This document shows, in pieces, positions 1 to 15,100 of a stretch of DNA of 64,000 nt. This DNA is from Apostichopus japonicus (lineage: Eukaryota; Echinodermata; Holothuroidea; Aspidochirotida; Stichopodidae). The stretch spans positions 14,452,269 through 14,516,268 of the forward strand of contig NC_092572.1 in assembly GCF_037975245.1 (NCBI RefSeq). Reading direction: 5' to 3'. The translations under genes and the position numbers were made by a program. How positions within the stretch are numbered: position 1 is the stretch's first letter; every line of letters starts with the position of its first letter. Under the pieces are notes generated by a model that was not told where the DNA came from, ran no database searches, and was given only the letters and a program-made list of their open reading frames with translations.

Positions 1-3000
1 TAAAACTTTTCTTTCAGATGATCAAACAATGTTAAAGGTCAAACTTGTGCTAAGAGTGTTTCGCAAACTACTCTATATAGCTGAAACCTGAATGACATCA
101 AAGTTGGTGATTATTTGCTGGACATGGGCTGTGGTGTATCAAGTGACGTATGACGTTATACAGTTACAGGTCAAAGGTCAAATAATAAAAACAAAGTATT
201 AGCCATTACACTATCACTAAAATGACGATACGTCTGAAACCCACAAATAAGTAAAATGTTTCAAGGAATTTTGAAACTTGAAAATTTATCAGAGCTTTTA
301 TTTTCTTCCATATATCCTCAACCTCCCATATTCCAATGGTTCCATTTAGGTGAACAATAAAATTATTCACCTAACATGAAACTTGGAAACAACTTTAGAT
401 AAATATTATAGCAGTATTACGACAAAATTCACTGCCTTACCAACCTGTATTAAACAAAAACGACTTTACGGCATTCATACGACAGTTTGTCATTCCTTGC
501 TATCCTTTACTGCAGGTTATATGTTATATGAATGTTCAGTGAATTCACTAATGGTTTGAGGAAAGTAGTCAAGTTATAGTTATTTTCCTTTTGGATAACC
601 ATCGTTTGCTATGAAAAGCTTACTTCCCTAAACATGATATTAACAAGGTTAATATATAAAAAGTACAATAAGTACACTCTTTAAATGAGGTGTTGTTTCT
701 TTATTTCTGATGATATTCTAAGTTAATGCTAGGAGTCCGAACTGAATTTTTAAACCATCACGTATTGGAATGAATCGTCAACAGTCCAAAAGATCTATTT
801 CACATTCCAAATTTATATGAGGAATTTAGACCTTTTATCGCTGTGGCCTAACCTTCGCAACAGAAACCGGTCTAATATCAGCTAATAACCACTTGAAGAG
901 TCGTTTACTTAACTTGATTATATGCTGATAAGTCACCTTACTAAATTGATAGTTTGTCCTTGGAGGTTTTTAATGTAAGCATGTGAGAAAATGCCGGATT
1001 TCTTGAACCAATTTTTGAAGAAATGTTCTGTTGACAACTGAGACCACGAAAAAAACCTTTCTAATATGTGGACAAATCGGGATTTACATAAATCAGAATA
1101 ACAAAGAACATGTGACAGAAATTAAGAAGCTTACCAATGAGAGTTATTTTTTTCAAATTCTTAATTACTCTTCTCTTCTAGATGATTCCTTTAGAATTGT
1201 ATTAAGACTGATATAAACTCAGCTAAAATAATACGTTGCGTTTGATATGATTGTAAATAATCCGCCGCAAGATAAAAATAAACCTTACGCACAACACACC
1301 ATACTGCAATTATCGCATTACTTAAAACATACGTTAGTACGCATTTCGTTCCTATGTTTGAACCTCAGTTGGAAGGAATTATTGAACATAGAACAATACA
1401 TAACTCAATTAAGAATGACAATAGGACAATTAAGCTTGATACTGTTCAATGTGTAGCTCTTTAAGTTTGAGTCGTGGTTGACATCCATACGGTATGACAA
1501 ATAAATAAATAAAAATAGATATTATGAATACTGGAATCATACGATAATAACGTGATATGAATCGGTGTGATTTAACGTGGTCCAATCTGCTGATAAAGAA
1601 TAAGTAAAACTACATTCTAATAATATTTGCGAATTTCACAGTTGAAATTTTATAATTTCATATGGTTTTAACGTATGTTCCCGTATTCGAGTCACAACTA
1701 TTTTCTAGCTAAAGAAATACTTTATACGTCTCATCAGGTACTTGAGAGAAACTTCAAAAGGAACCTTTTCTACGGTACCAAGTAAAATATTTATTACAAA
1801 CATCAATATAATTATGTAAACTGACATTGTTGGGCCTTTACTTTAGAACACCATATCGTTGAAGAGTGGTCGACAGATATGGCGACAATTGAGCGCCACC
1901 TATCATTTTATAAGCAACGTATATTCTACACGAGAAAACGTCATCATGTGAAATGGAAATTTGAAAAAAAAAACAATTTATGTACATGCATTGCACAAGT
2001 TGTAAGCAAAGGATGCCCGAATTATATACAACAACGGATTTCAATTTGCAGTGTGCATGTATTATACTGTATGATACATATGTTATTAAACATCCTTTTT
2101 AATAACAGTAACAGAAACAAGGCTAACGTTGTACACGACGTATCCACCTCGAAGTTATATGGTATGTTTATGATATGTTTATTGTTTGCAGTACAACAGT
2201 ATTTTATGTAAATGTAAATACAGACACATTTTTGTGCATGCTTAGTTACGTTTATATTTTGATACCATTGTACCGCACATGTTAACATAATAAAGAAGTT
2301 TAAAGTGTACTTGCAATGCGCTTGGGGGGTTAGTAGTTTCGTTTTAGAACTTAGTGAAGGCGATATTGAAACCACTGCTTGTTTTACTTCTGTCCTTGGT
2401 GCATATATTACTTTACGGCTTTAACAATTAAGAAGGTGCCGTCTTAAAGAGGTAAGCATATAATTATGAAATAATATTCATTAGCTCTTTTTCTTCATGT
2501 TGTTGTTAATTAAGCCACGCTATGTTTCGAACATCTAAAACGGACACTAGTAAACCAGCAGATTTTCTTTATATCAACCAGATAAAGTTTTATTTGGCCC
2601 AGATATGGATGCAATAAAAATTTAACCAGATAACATCTTATTTGGGCCATATAAAACTTTGATTTACATTAAGATAATTCTGCCCAATTTTTCATCTGGC
2701 CAGATATAAATTCCCGATCTGGAGCAAATCTGGCCCGGATTGAAACTCCAGATCTGGGCCTAGACCGGATTTTTATATCTGGGCCCGATCTGGGATTTCG
2801 GTAAGGGTACTGTTAGGCTATCGTCATCGTCATCGGCCTAACTTATTTCGCTCTAGCGTGCCTATTGTAAATCTTTATTTTACTAACGTCAAAAAACTAG
2901 AATACATGTTGAATTTCTGGCCAGCCTATTATATAATTCAATATGTTTTGCCTGTGGTACCAATTAAGTCTAGACATAGGACTTGGTCTAATAGCAAAGT

Positions 3001-4560
3001 ATACTTACGTAGCAGGTCTAGGATTATCATAAGTTACACCTAATTAAGAATATATAGGACGTAGAATATATATCTCCAATGTATATGGCACGTTATGCAC
3101 TTCACACGAACGATCAGCGCGCCTTGTTCAGATATCCATCACATTTTTACTGTTGATAATATGTTGTATGCTTATAAAATAGTACGTTTCTTTATTTGAA
3201 GTTTTTGAATGTTAAAACCCATCATTTGGTGCTGCAATGCATAATGGTACTTTGATATCACTACATTGTCACGGGTGAGTAGGATGTTAATAATAGCCGT
3301 CAACAGCCGCCCTTAATTTGGCATGTTCGGCACCATAGCGGGGTCGGGTGGATGGTTGTAGACCGAATAACAGCACGAATTCGGAATATTTTGTGTGTAC
3401 TAGTAATTATTTCAGGTTGAAAATATTGGTGATGCCAGATTTCTGAACATACGTAAACCATAACAATAACTTCACTAAATCTCGAACATATGTTACATCG
3501 TATACGTGCATCAATGTAAATTAGGATTACCTGAATATGCAAACGGTGTGTAAACCAATTATATAACAATTTATATTACAGTAGTAAAGTTCTTTTACAA
3601 CATCCTTCAAGTACAACATATTCAAAATGCTACTTGGAACTACAAAGACATTCAAATGTTAACCCTATGTTAAATTTTCAATGTTAAATCAACAATTTTA
3701 CCTTTTAGCTATAAAATCAAGATCCTGAACCTTGCTAACAACGATGCTCCCTTTTACACTATATACATCAAAACAACTTAGTAGGTTATCTGTGTTCAAA
3801 CGTCCGGATACTTAAATAATACAATATAACCGGAACAGCCGTGGGGAGACGAAAGAAGGAATCCGACTTAACTACATGTAGACTGCGGTAAAACGTCCGT
3901 TAGGGGATCTACCAAATAAAACTGGGACAAAAAATACAGTTTAACGCCAAACGACAACGGCTGTGGAAAATGAGCTACCTCCGTGATAAGCGATTGAGCG
4001 ATTGTCACGCCCATTACCTCTAACAAAACATGTTTTTAGTGAACAGGTTACTTGACCTTAAATACTATTCAAGACAACCTCCACCCGCTTACAAAATTAC
4101 ACAGCTACGTTGATTCGTTGAACTTATTAAAATAGTAAGCAGACATATTTTTCTAGTTGCTTCCGTGAACATTTTGTTCACGTATTATTTGAAAACCTTA
4201 AATGTTACAACAATGAATCAGCTACCGGCTTAACTCGTTACAGTTCAAAAATCTATGGGTGTTCATTTTGAAGGATATAACAGCAATTTAAAGGCAACAA
4301 CCTGCAAAAATACTGTGAATAAATATCAACATGTACTTTAAAGACACGATTTCATGTGATTGGCAATTGTACCAACTATATAGAGTATTGTACAAAATAA
4401 GATATCATTCGAATAAACTAAGATACTCTTCCTATATGGTTTAATAAATTAATTCTAGTAAATTTTCAATGTTGTTGGCTGAGAAAAAAAATATATAAAT
4501 TTACCCGCCTTATATCATAATATGATATTAAGCACTATAGAGGAAACAAATCCCAATCCA
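1..4560. other. Non-coding stretch, no gene recognised
   Basis: AT-rich sequence with only short chance reading frames on both strands. I saw no splice-bounded exon, conserved domain or RNA gene. The frames at 1879-2211 (+) and 1838-2375 (-) overlap on opposite strands, are rich in rare-looking residues and show no recognisable domain. A decayed repeat at about 2560-2805 is listed separately. The region lies beyond the 3' end of the minus-strand receptor gene. Confidence 0.5.
2560..2805. repeat. Decayed repeat rich in ATCTGG/CCAGAT
   Basis: The motif ATCTGG and its complement CCAGAT recur many times (for example ATCTGGCCAGAT near 2694, AGATCTGGGCC near 2751 and TATCTGGGCCCGATCTGGG near 2777). 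The density of short self-complementary blocks suggests an old foldback or MITE-like element. No target-site duplication was identified. Confidence 0.4.
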
Positions 4561-4574
4561 AGCCTTGACACACA

Positions 4575-6900
4575 TCGTGATTCTACACATTTAACAACTA
4601 CTTCAACCATAATATATAATAGCTAATTATGTAATTAGAAACTGAAAGTGTCTGTGTTAATGTTAATGTTAAAATAAGAGGAACCTATACATTAACTATA
4701 CATTTGATGAAGTTACGTTGATGAGGAAGTGTTTAGAGTACTGGTTACTACTATTTGTACTGACTAGGATAATTATTGTAATTAAACATTGCTATGCTAC
4801 TAATGTGTTGCGATGCATTAAATGTTTTTCGGTAACTTAGCTAATATTAAACTTACCCAAAAAGCAATAGAAACAATGGTCGATACTGGTAAAATGTCAC
4901 CTCTGGTGTACCCTACTGTAAACACGTTTAGCTTTTTAAAGATAGGGTCAAGAGCATACAAGAGCATGTGTCTTGCCCTACACTTGTCTAACTCGGTACT
5001 GAACTATAGGCTACTGCAGAATCATTCAGTTGGATCCCATCAATTAGTAAAAAGCGTGCATGGCTATGACAAGTTACATGTACTACATTATATTTTATAT
5101 GTAGCTTGCATAACATGCTTAATATATCGCATAACACCAAGTAAAACTACATTTATCCTTAAGTTACAAGTTAAGTACTGTGGCATAGAAGGATCATAGA
5201 CAATAACACAACAATAGCATTAACATGTCGGTGTTGTAGTCATCGTAGAGGGGCATTAAACAAATACATTATTCAAAGTTCAGTTATCTTCCTGACTCCC
5301 CCTAACCCCCGCGCTACACATACAAATACGCTACTCAACAGTTAGTTGCCAGAGGTTTTATTTCGACTGTACAATCTGTATTTGGTTTTGTCTCTGACCT
5401 TTTAAGTAATGAAAAATAGCACATCGAACTCAATCCCTGTTATGCACATTACCGACGGGCTATAAATCCTCACGTTATTGCGCATGTTACATTTTAGTGA
5501 AGTCTTATTGATACAGTTATTGTGGCTTTGCACATAAGATCATGAAGATACCAAATTTGTATTACGTACTGAATTGATTGAAACTTCGTAGCCGCCTGAG
5601 CGTTACGATGCATTGTTTACTTTTATAATATATCAGTACAGGGTCCAAACAATGTAGAGACTGATTTGATTTGTCTGTACAGTGCGGATTTTTGCTTAGT
5701 TAATACAATAATAACAAATGTATACCAGTAATTCAACATTAGCAATATAACACAGAATACATAATAATACATAACATACATAACGTTTTAGTCGATTTTT
5801 AGAACTCACGAATCGTGATTGTACACCTTTAACAGCTACTTCAACAATAATGTATACTAGTTAACTGAAAATAATTCAGTATGTGTAATAGTTAAAAGAA
5901 GACGAAACTACACATTTCGGCGCTTTGATGGAGTTAAGTCAATGAGCATGTGTTTTGTACTGGTCACTACTATTCTACTTCCTGACTATGATCATTCTTC
6001 TAATTGGACATTGCTATGCTACTAACTTAATGTAAGGCATTGAATGTATTTTCGATAATATTTAATACGAAGTTTATCAAAAAAGCAGTAGAAATGTGGC
6101 TGATAATGGTCCCTTGTCACCCTGGCTTCAGTATACCTTCCTGTATACACGTTTACATTTTAATGAGAGGGACAAAAGCATACAAGAGCATGTGTTTTGC
6201 CCACACTTTTTTAACTCGGTACTGTACGCTACTGTACTGCTGAATCATTACTAATCATTCAGTTGGATCCCATCGATTAGTAAAAGTCGTGGATAGTAAT
6301 GATAAGTTACATTTACCTCATTATATCTGATATGTAGCTTGCATAACATGCTAAATCTATCGCATACTACCAAATGAAACTTCTTTATTTTATCCTCAAG
6401 CTACAAGTTAGATATGGTGGCCCAGACGGAACATACACAATAACATATCAATGACATTACAATTTCAGTATTGGTATTCATCGTAGTGGGGCATTTAACA
6501 AATACAACATTTCTACTCCCTTTCCTTGTACCTACAGTTACTTGCAGGATTGTGTATACCGATTGAACAGTCTATTTTGGATCTGAGGTTTTGTCTCTGA
6601 CCTTTTATATAAGAAAAAAAGCTCATCGATCTCAATATGTGTTATATACATTACTGACACAGCGCATGTTACATTACAGTGAAGACTTCTCGATAGAGTT
6701 ATTGTAAATCTATTTATGATATCATAAAAGTATATTACACAATGAGTGGATCTTTACGAGCTTTAAGATTAATCGTTTACTTTTAGAGTCTATCAGTATA
6801 GGGGTTCAATTACTGAAGAGTCTGTTTTGATTTGTTTGTACAGTGTGTTTTTTTTTTGGCTTAGTAGAAAAACAGTTTATGACAAGCAATCAGCATGAAA
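4575..6900. repeat. Diverged tandem segmental duplication, unit about 1.2 kb
   Basis: Two adjacent units can be aligned by eye over most of their length at an offset of about 1,230 bp. Examples are GTTGGATCCCATC at 5031 and 6261, the TTGATTTGT..GTACAGTG block at 5665 and 6823, and the open frames starting near 4822 and 6040, which share 'KAIETM/KAVEMW' and 'YKSMC'. Indels break any shared frame, so the frames are probably not coding. The copies are clearly diverged, so the duplication is not recent. Confidence 0.65.
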
Positions 6901-7380
6901 GGATGATTTTACTCACTTTACATGGGATGATATGTCTTAAAGATTATTGAATAGAATATGCAATCATGACAGTCGAAACAAGCTAGTCCAACGACAGCCG
7001 TAAAAGTGAATAACACTGTCGTATTTACAGTACCAGTCCCTAAATTAGATACAAAATTTTAAAAAGACCAGCGTGAGCTAAAACAAACTACAAATTTATC
7101 GTTACTACTTTTTTTTCTGTTTTATTTACCTTCTTGAACTTAGCGTTGACTTTTGTTTGCTAAATAAAATGTAAGGTGTTACTTTGAAGTAAGCTACTAA
7201 CTGCCGTATGCGCTGATTGTTACAGTAAGACTTCCAGACACTGTGCAGTCTCTCGATGCCATATGAATATGTCATGATTTGCTTATACGTTCCAAATGCA
7301 AAATAGTGCGTGTAAATGTATCATTATACGATAAACACGTTAAACGAAACATTCGTTTACGAAACATTGATTACGTGCTC

Positions 7381-7386
7381 TTTATT
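7381..7386 (-). promoter_or_regulatory. Candidate poly(A) signal of the pseudokinase receptor gene
   Basis: TTTATT on the plus strand reads AATAAA on the minus strand, about 225 nt beyond the stop codon of the minus-strand receptor. It is a canonical hexamer in a plausible place, but the sequence is AT-rich and chance matches are common. Confidence 0.35.
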
Positions 7387-7611
7387 AAAGTTATCAAAGT
7401 TGCTACTCAACATCAATAAACGTTGTTAACAAAGTGTCACCACCAAGTTTTGTTATTATTGTTGATAACGATTTGAAGATATTAAAGTAATAAATGTTGT
7501 TGCTAAAGGCGTTTTGGAATATGAAGAGTGCGAACGATTTCGGTAAAGCGTGCTGAGCTATAAAAAGCTGTATCAAGCTGCGTTAAATTTTTCTGGAACC
7601 AAAGAACCCTC

Positions 7612-7707
7612 TCAGTTTCGTGGTGAGACTTCAATGTGTCGTTCATACATTGCTTGTTCCATTTGACTATTGCTGAATGGCAAAGTTTTCATCGAGTCTT
7701 CAACATT
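7612..7707 (-). CDS. Pseudokinase receptor exon 15: C-terminal tail and stop
   Basis: 32 codons including TGA, phase 0, acceptor tggttcaacag|AAT. The tail has one tyrosine, in AMYERHIEV, a possible docking site if phosphorylated by another kinase. The exon ends ...SPRN-stop. Confidence 0.75.
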   Translation of the reverse strand, partial: NVEDSMKTLPFSNSQMEQAMYERHIEVSPRN

Positions 7708-9068
7708 CTGTTGAACCAAAACAAATTCCGTGAAAATGTATGCTAATTGGATGCCAGTGAGTAATTTCATTTATAATTCATTAAAACTAAGGTAAACCTG
7801 ACCAAGATCATTTATAACAGTTGAAATTTACCTTTTCGAAGTTGGTTGTCGACTTTGGCCATTCGTCTCTGATATTGACCTCTAAGCACGTTTTCAAGCT
7901 GGAAAGTGATGTACGATCCTCTTGATTAAACTCCCAGCATTGCGTCAATGTGGCGTACCTGACAATGAAGAGGCAGCTGAGAAGTGTTTGCATTATACAT
8001 AACATGTGTTAGCGGTCACTCAATTACATTGAGGAACAATAGGACGCAAACATTACAAAGATTAGTATAATTGACAGATAAATGCAATAAAATAAAATAA
8101 GTAAACAACGACAAATTAGTTTGAAAGTAGATCCTTAACAGTATTTTTCTTCATCTATACATAATTATAAATGGTATTAGCGTACATCTTCTTAAGGGAA
8201 GTTCTTTCAATTGAAAAAAAAACTAACAGTATTTCGGAACAGTTCCCAGGACGCATGAGCTTTGCTTCTACATCTTTCACACTTGATACGTCTTCATGTG
8301 TTGGTGGCCGTGCTCCTATGGAAGGGAAATAAAACTGTTTCTGAGAGATATCAATTACATCATCTATTTCATTTGTTAATGCGTATTTAGCGATAAAGAT
8401 ATGCTAAAATATGTCTCATGCGGTCCATGTTGTTTAATTAGATGACTGGATTCAATTTGTATGCGATGATAAAAAAAAAAAAAATAAAACATTGCAGCAG
8501 CATGAAATTACTATGACTGCTGTTTAGCCTAATGCAGAAGCTACCACTCTTGTAAAGGAACACGACTGAATTAACTGAATTATTATAGCAATTATTTATA
8601 TGAATGTATACATCTATTAATTGCTTCGAAAGTATATAATAATGATCTAAATTAATTAGGAAAGGAAGTAACAGTTCTCATTTTAGGAGTAAACTTACCA
8701 TAAGAAAATATTTCCCATAATGCAACTCCAACTGACCAAATATCACTCTTTGGAGTGTAAACTGTTTGAAGAAATACCTCAGGAGCCATGCTGAGGAAAG
8801 GAATGGGACCATTCTATTGAAGAGAAAGGTTGAAGGTTAAACTTCAAAATAATCTTGATTGTAGATGAAAATCGAGTGTGTTTCGTTCAACAACAGCAAC
8901 ATGATGTAGCTTTCAGAACTTGTAGTCGAACGAGTACGCGGCTCGTCAATGCATGAAGTAGTCCACTTGACTCTCCTATATAGGTGTACACACTCAGGAT
9001 AATACTTGTCACCATGGAGTTATATTAGTGTCTGAATACTAGTGGAAAGATAGAAACTATAGTGACAA

Positions 9069-9114
<46 letters not shown>

Positions 9115-12100
9115 TATATATATACAAGGCAGAACATATATTGGAAACAGACTATTGTTGTCAGCCTCACGTTCTATGGCCAGTGTCCTTTGCATTTAGC
9201 TAGTACAACGATAATGAGGAAATGCAATGGCGAAATTCGGGATGCTCAGTAATTAAAGTTAAAACTTAATCCTTTACTTTTTTTAATTGATTATCTCTTG
9301 AATTCCTGAACTTTGTTTGTTAGAGTTTGCTACAACTAGATTTGCCCTTACTAATTCTGCATCATATCGTGAAGGTTACCATAAAAAACCAATACATATA
9401 CTTCTCGTTTATTTAACCTAGCAGTGAGTAAAGAGTGTCAGTTATAAAAATTATGACAACAAAACGAAGGTGAACTTATATCAACACCTTTTTAATTTCT
9501 TTTTCAATGCGTTCTTCCGCTACTGTTAGTCCACAAAAGTCGTACAGTTTACAACCGGTTGAGGTATTATTCAACAGCAACTTGACAACACTTATTCCAG
9601 GATGTACCCACTAGAAATGATAAAAGCAAGAAATACATAAAAAGATGTTCGAAATATATTTTCGAAACATATACATAGAGATATGTTCTAGTATATGACA
9701 TGTGCTAAGAAAAGTTAATATTTTGTTTTGTATCATATTTATATGTAGAAGGGGAGTAATATTAGTGCATTGTAACAAGTGTAAAAAATGTAGTTTACGC
9801 CATGTAAATGCAAAAACTGGACACCACAAATTAGATCTCTTCCAAAGCGGTAAAAGCAACTTGGAATAGGTTCCATTGCATTTCTATAAAGATAATCCTG
9901 TCCGTAGTGTTTCTCTATATACTCTCGTACGGTTCCATTGCATAAATCTTCTTGCAAGCAATAGTCGATACCTAACATGTTTGTATCAAGAAAGAAACGA
10001 ACACTAGTTTAGTAGTAAAACAAATCCTATAATATTTTCAATTGATGGACGAGGTTTCAGTATTCTAATGATATACAATCGAATATCCTATAGAATCAAA
10101 ATTGCAATGCAAATATTTTGTTAGAGTTTAACTATACGTAACTATATATGTTTAAAATCATTAACTGCTTTCACAAATCGGAAAAATTTCTCACCCATTT
10201 TTCTGCAGAAACCAAGTAAGTTGACAAGATTTACATGTGGAGGTAAATAGCCAACGTTGCGGATGAAGTGATTCCATTCTTCCACCACAGCGTAGGTAGC
10301 TTAAATTATTAAAACAAACAACAGTAGCTATACAAAACGTCTTAAAGATAATAATGTATACTGGTTTGTTTCTTCTTGCTGTGACTAATATTACATTTAC
10401 ATACCATCTGTATGTTTTAATTATTTTTTATAGAAAATAGATTAAGGTCAACAAAATAGTGTTGTAGTATAAATTGAAGATAACCGTTTTGTCCGTTCGG
10501 TCGGTAGGTATAAGCAAGCAGCCTTCAAAGGACAGTATTGAATATGCAGAAATGTAAAACCAACTATATTTATTAGGGGTACTTGTCCAAAAACATGCAC
10601 ACATTTGTTGATGTTTGATTTATTTATTGAAATTCTAGAAAAAAATACTTGTACAGCTTACATTTCTGCCCACGTGTGGAAATATGAATTCTGTTGTTGA
10701 CTCCTGATTCAGACTGCAAAGTTCCAAGCCATCTTTGTCGAATATCACCTTGTTTCATTTTAGTGATGAATAAAACATTACTCTCTGCTATCTGTGGACC
10801 AACCGTTGCTTCTGTGAAATTGTTCAATGGTATTGTTTCCGCACTGTAGTACAAAGTTGTCTCTGGGTTTTCATTTTCTGTAGTGAGGCGATTAGTCTGG
10901 CAGCTACCAAAGCTTTTTCAGGCAAATACAGAAATGGTTGTTAGTAAACACACATTCTAAATTAGAGAGTCATGAAAGACGTGCTCATATATGAGTATTT
11001 TCAAATATTAATTTGCTTCATTAATACAAGAAATCAAAATAATTACCCGACGTTACTTTGGTTGGCAAATGAAGTTGTTGCTGTTCCATGGTTGAGCTGC
11101 CTAACAAGTAACTTTCCTACTAAAAGAAGCAAAATGTCGTGTAATATGTCTTTCTTTTGTTACGAGACTGTAGAAGAGAAGTCAAAGTGCGTTTTCACAT
11201 AATTTAAACGACAGTGGGACAGTTAGCTTAAGAAGCATACCAACAACTTTACTCAAACGTCCTGACAATACTAATCTTTTTAAAGCAAGCAAATTTCATG
11301 GGCAAAGGTATGTTTGCTTGACCATATGTACAGCTTCTTCGTCCCAGACCGTCCTATTTTTACTATGTCTTTAATGACGTCCATGTCCTTAATTGGATAA
11401 AGAGTTGCCTGTTATGCTATCTCCATTCATATTTTGATTCCATGTTGATCTGCATGAGAACGTAAACGATGAATATAATACCGAAGCTCTTACCGCTTAT
11501 AATCAACAACAATGCTACAAACATAACTGCGATAGAGGAGATAATGTAAGTATTGCCGGCAACCCCGGAGTCCTCTCTTTCTACAAAAACAAATAAATAT
11601 ACCAGGTGAGAGGAAATATAACGAATGCTTTTTTAAAGACATGATATAAACTAGGTTTGTATACATAATATTATATTCTATGACACATGGAGACATTTCT
11701 TTCCTTATCTTTTGTATCACAGGGTGACTACCAAAGAACAATTATAATTAGAAAAATTACTTTTTGCTATGCTGATTAGACATTAGGCGTAGTATTACTA
11801 GCGTTCCTTTTTTGCAAATTAAACATCCAATCATCCAAACACCAAATCTGTGTCGTTTTTGTATCATATATAGACAAATGTATTTAAAAGTTTGATCATT
11901 GATGTGTACCTTCTGAAGGTTCTAGAACACTAACTCATCATCTACATTTTTTGCTGTATTTTAAATTCCCTACTTTCTCTCACGGAATTCTTTTTCGCTA
12001 CGATTTAAACAGAGAGATGGTGTACTAAATGTTGAATATCTTGCTTAATGATACTGATCACTATAAAAAAAAAAATGAAAAGCTCATAATACTTACGTTG

Positions 12101-15100
12101 GATCTCCACCACCACCGTATCACTCAATGCAAAGTCATCTTTTGTATTGTTGGCAACGCATCTGTACTGGCCCTCGTGTTCCTTTGCAATGTTTGTAAAG
12201 TGAAACTGCCATGTCATCTGCTTATCAGTATCAGTGGTCGTTTCAACGTGGACTGGTTGAAAGGGCAGCTTCACCCACTTTCTCAAGTAAATTTGTTTCT
12301 CGATAAATATGTTCGGGCGTGGAAACCCCTGGGTTTGACAGGTTATCGTTGTGTTATCACCAATCTCAACCTTTAAATTAGCGGGAGTCGTCATCCGAAC
12401 TGTTGCCACATCTGAAACGAAACGTGTTGTGTTTTGTTTAGCTCTTTAAGAACACCTTTAATCGAGCTGTCAGTTTAGCATGGTACTGTTTCTATCGTAA
12501 AATCTTTACAATTAACAGAATAATAATCCCAAGAGTAACTTGTTAATACCAATCATAGTTAGTTTGTGTAATTATTTGATTGTGCTGGCTTATTAAGAAC
12601 TTGTCAAAATGAAATACAATAACAATATACACATATATATTATCTCATTTTTGTAAGATAAACAATGATAAGGGAAAAAATAACCATCTCGACCCATATG
12701 CAATAGCCTCGTATCGGTTACCAAAATATGTTGATATTTGTATGACCTAAGGTGCATTGTAATGTGCGATCTGCTTATTTATAGACTAAACCAATGTTAC
12801 ACATTGAACTGTGAGTCAGACGTCGAATACATTACCACTGCTAGGTAGAAATCACCTATGTATTACTAGTTTAGATATGAGTACATACCGCGTTATTTGA
12901 AGGTATGGTACGTCAAGCACACTTTATATTACGTGCTACAATATACCTATTTCATTTGTAGATGAATATTACATGACCCCATTAGTTTTGATGAGTCCGA
13001 ATACTTTTGTAAGTAAAATTCAGCTACAGTAATGTAATTGTCCCAATATTTGAAATCATTGTTGTATGGATACGATTTAATATCATCATAAAACAAACAC
13101 TCTTCTACACGTCATGCTCGAACATGAGAAAGTAGTATCCCAAATAAGTCTTCTGTCATTTTTGAGGGCCGAAATTGAATCTTCAACTGCAAATTTGACA
13201 ACACTTAACCAACCGGCTTTGGAAATTGTGAGCAACGAACCGGTTATATTTTAAGAGTGACTTGCAACCATCCTGTCCCCACCCCCCCCCGCCATTGCAA
13301 GTAAACACAATGTAGATTATGATATGTTTGCTGTGTAACCAATTATACAAAACAAAAAAATGATTAATTTTAGCAACATATCAATCTTCGTCTCTTTTTT
13401 TTTAAATACCGATACCGGTTCGTTAATGGAAATACCAACGAAACAGATTACAAAGCTACCATAGTAAACACTTGCGTTAGGGGATGTTATTACGATAGTT
13501 CTTCAAGAACAAGTGATGTGGGTTGTGTAGGCCTACTGCATATATGTTGTATGTATTAAGAATTTCCTTTTACCACTTGCATCAACATTGCCTTGGTAAG
13601 ATGTAGCATGCACAACTACATGTAAAGTGTAACTGCATATTGTCTTTGGCTGGATATTTGTCTCCGGTAATCGAAATGGATAGAAACAATGCCCCTTCGA
13701 ACAATTCATGGAATAACTTATCCGGTATTCATCATCATACTGTTAAAACTGATATGCATTTGCAAAAGAGTATTGCAATGGTTCCACACGTCAACCATGG
13801 TATTTTTTGTCAACATCCAGTCTTCACAACAGCTACACTAACTTGAGAACTGCTATTCACTGCCTAATACCTTCCATATGTATTAAAAGAAATGCGATCT
13901 CCATTCGTACATCTTGTTGGTGTTAAAAACAATCACATTGGTACTTATTGCTATATCCTAACCACTATAACCAGAATGGAAATGTGGTAATGCTCATGTG
14001 ACAAACGGTTAGTTCAATTTTAACTATGTTTAATTACACCGAACAATCGTGACCAAGTTTCTTAAATTTGGTACAGAACTTACATGTTGCTACTACAAGG
14101 ATTCCATCACCCTGTGTACATTGCAAATGGCAGTTGAAGCTAGCACACCGCAATGTTACATTCTTATAACTTGCAATATTAACTTGATACAACCATGTTT
14201 TGTGCCCTCCGTCTATCTCTAAGATAGTTCCGGCGAAAGATAAATTTCGCCAGATTCCAGTATGATTTGTACCAAGGCTTTGTATGCCAATATCTTGGGA
14301 TGGGTACCCATCGGAAACACACGTTACGTTGACGTTTCCGTTTCTATCTGCAATGACGTAATTCGACAATGCATCATGTGGTTTACATCTTACGCTAGCT
14401 GGATCTGTAATGAATACGAAATCACATTCAAACATTGTTTTTAAGTCTCGTTTAAAATATATTATAGTATTTACTATCTATGTTTAATTCCTTAAAGTGT
14501 AACACATATTTTTTTTCTGAAAATAACAAAACTGTTCTGTAAATGAATGCACTTGGCTTACGCTATTACCCTTAACAGCGTCGTTACTATCAACTATTGC
14601 AATAAAACCACCAAGCTATTTTTCCACCCAAGATGTAATAATTACATGAGAAGTAAAATACATTTTAAGACTTACACATAACTTTCACCGGCCAGGTTGA
14701 CCAAATACTAAGCTGATTCTGCACTGAGCAATTCAACAGTAGATTATGATGGCGCCTATGGGCAACAAATGACACATTGCTACATGATGATATCAGATGA
14801 GCAGACGCCATGGTATTGATACTTGTCTCTTGCGAAAAGGGAATTTTGCTGTCAAATGTCCATTCAAAGGTTGCATTGTTGACCGCTGTTGATGTCATGC
14901 AACATTGTGCTGAGATTGTCTGGTTTTCATGCACCGTTGATACATGAACTATGTTTGGTCCATCTTTCAAAGTAAAAGAGAACGAGGAAGTTTGACTTAA
15001 TTAGATGAAAACCAGTCTATGGAATCGTTCTCTTAAAAAGTGTTAATATTTTTATACTACACTCTTAATTTTTCCGGGTCACTTTTGTGACCCGGATTCC

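Noticed and set aside
1838-2375. Overlapping 110- and 117-residue frames on opposite strands
   Set aside because: No domain, no splice context, mutually antisense; consistent with chance in AT-rich DNA.
12029-12376. 115-residue plus-strand frame
   Set aside because: Antisense shadow of the well supported Ig exon 12097-12411 on the minus strand.
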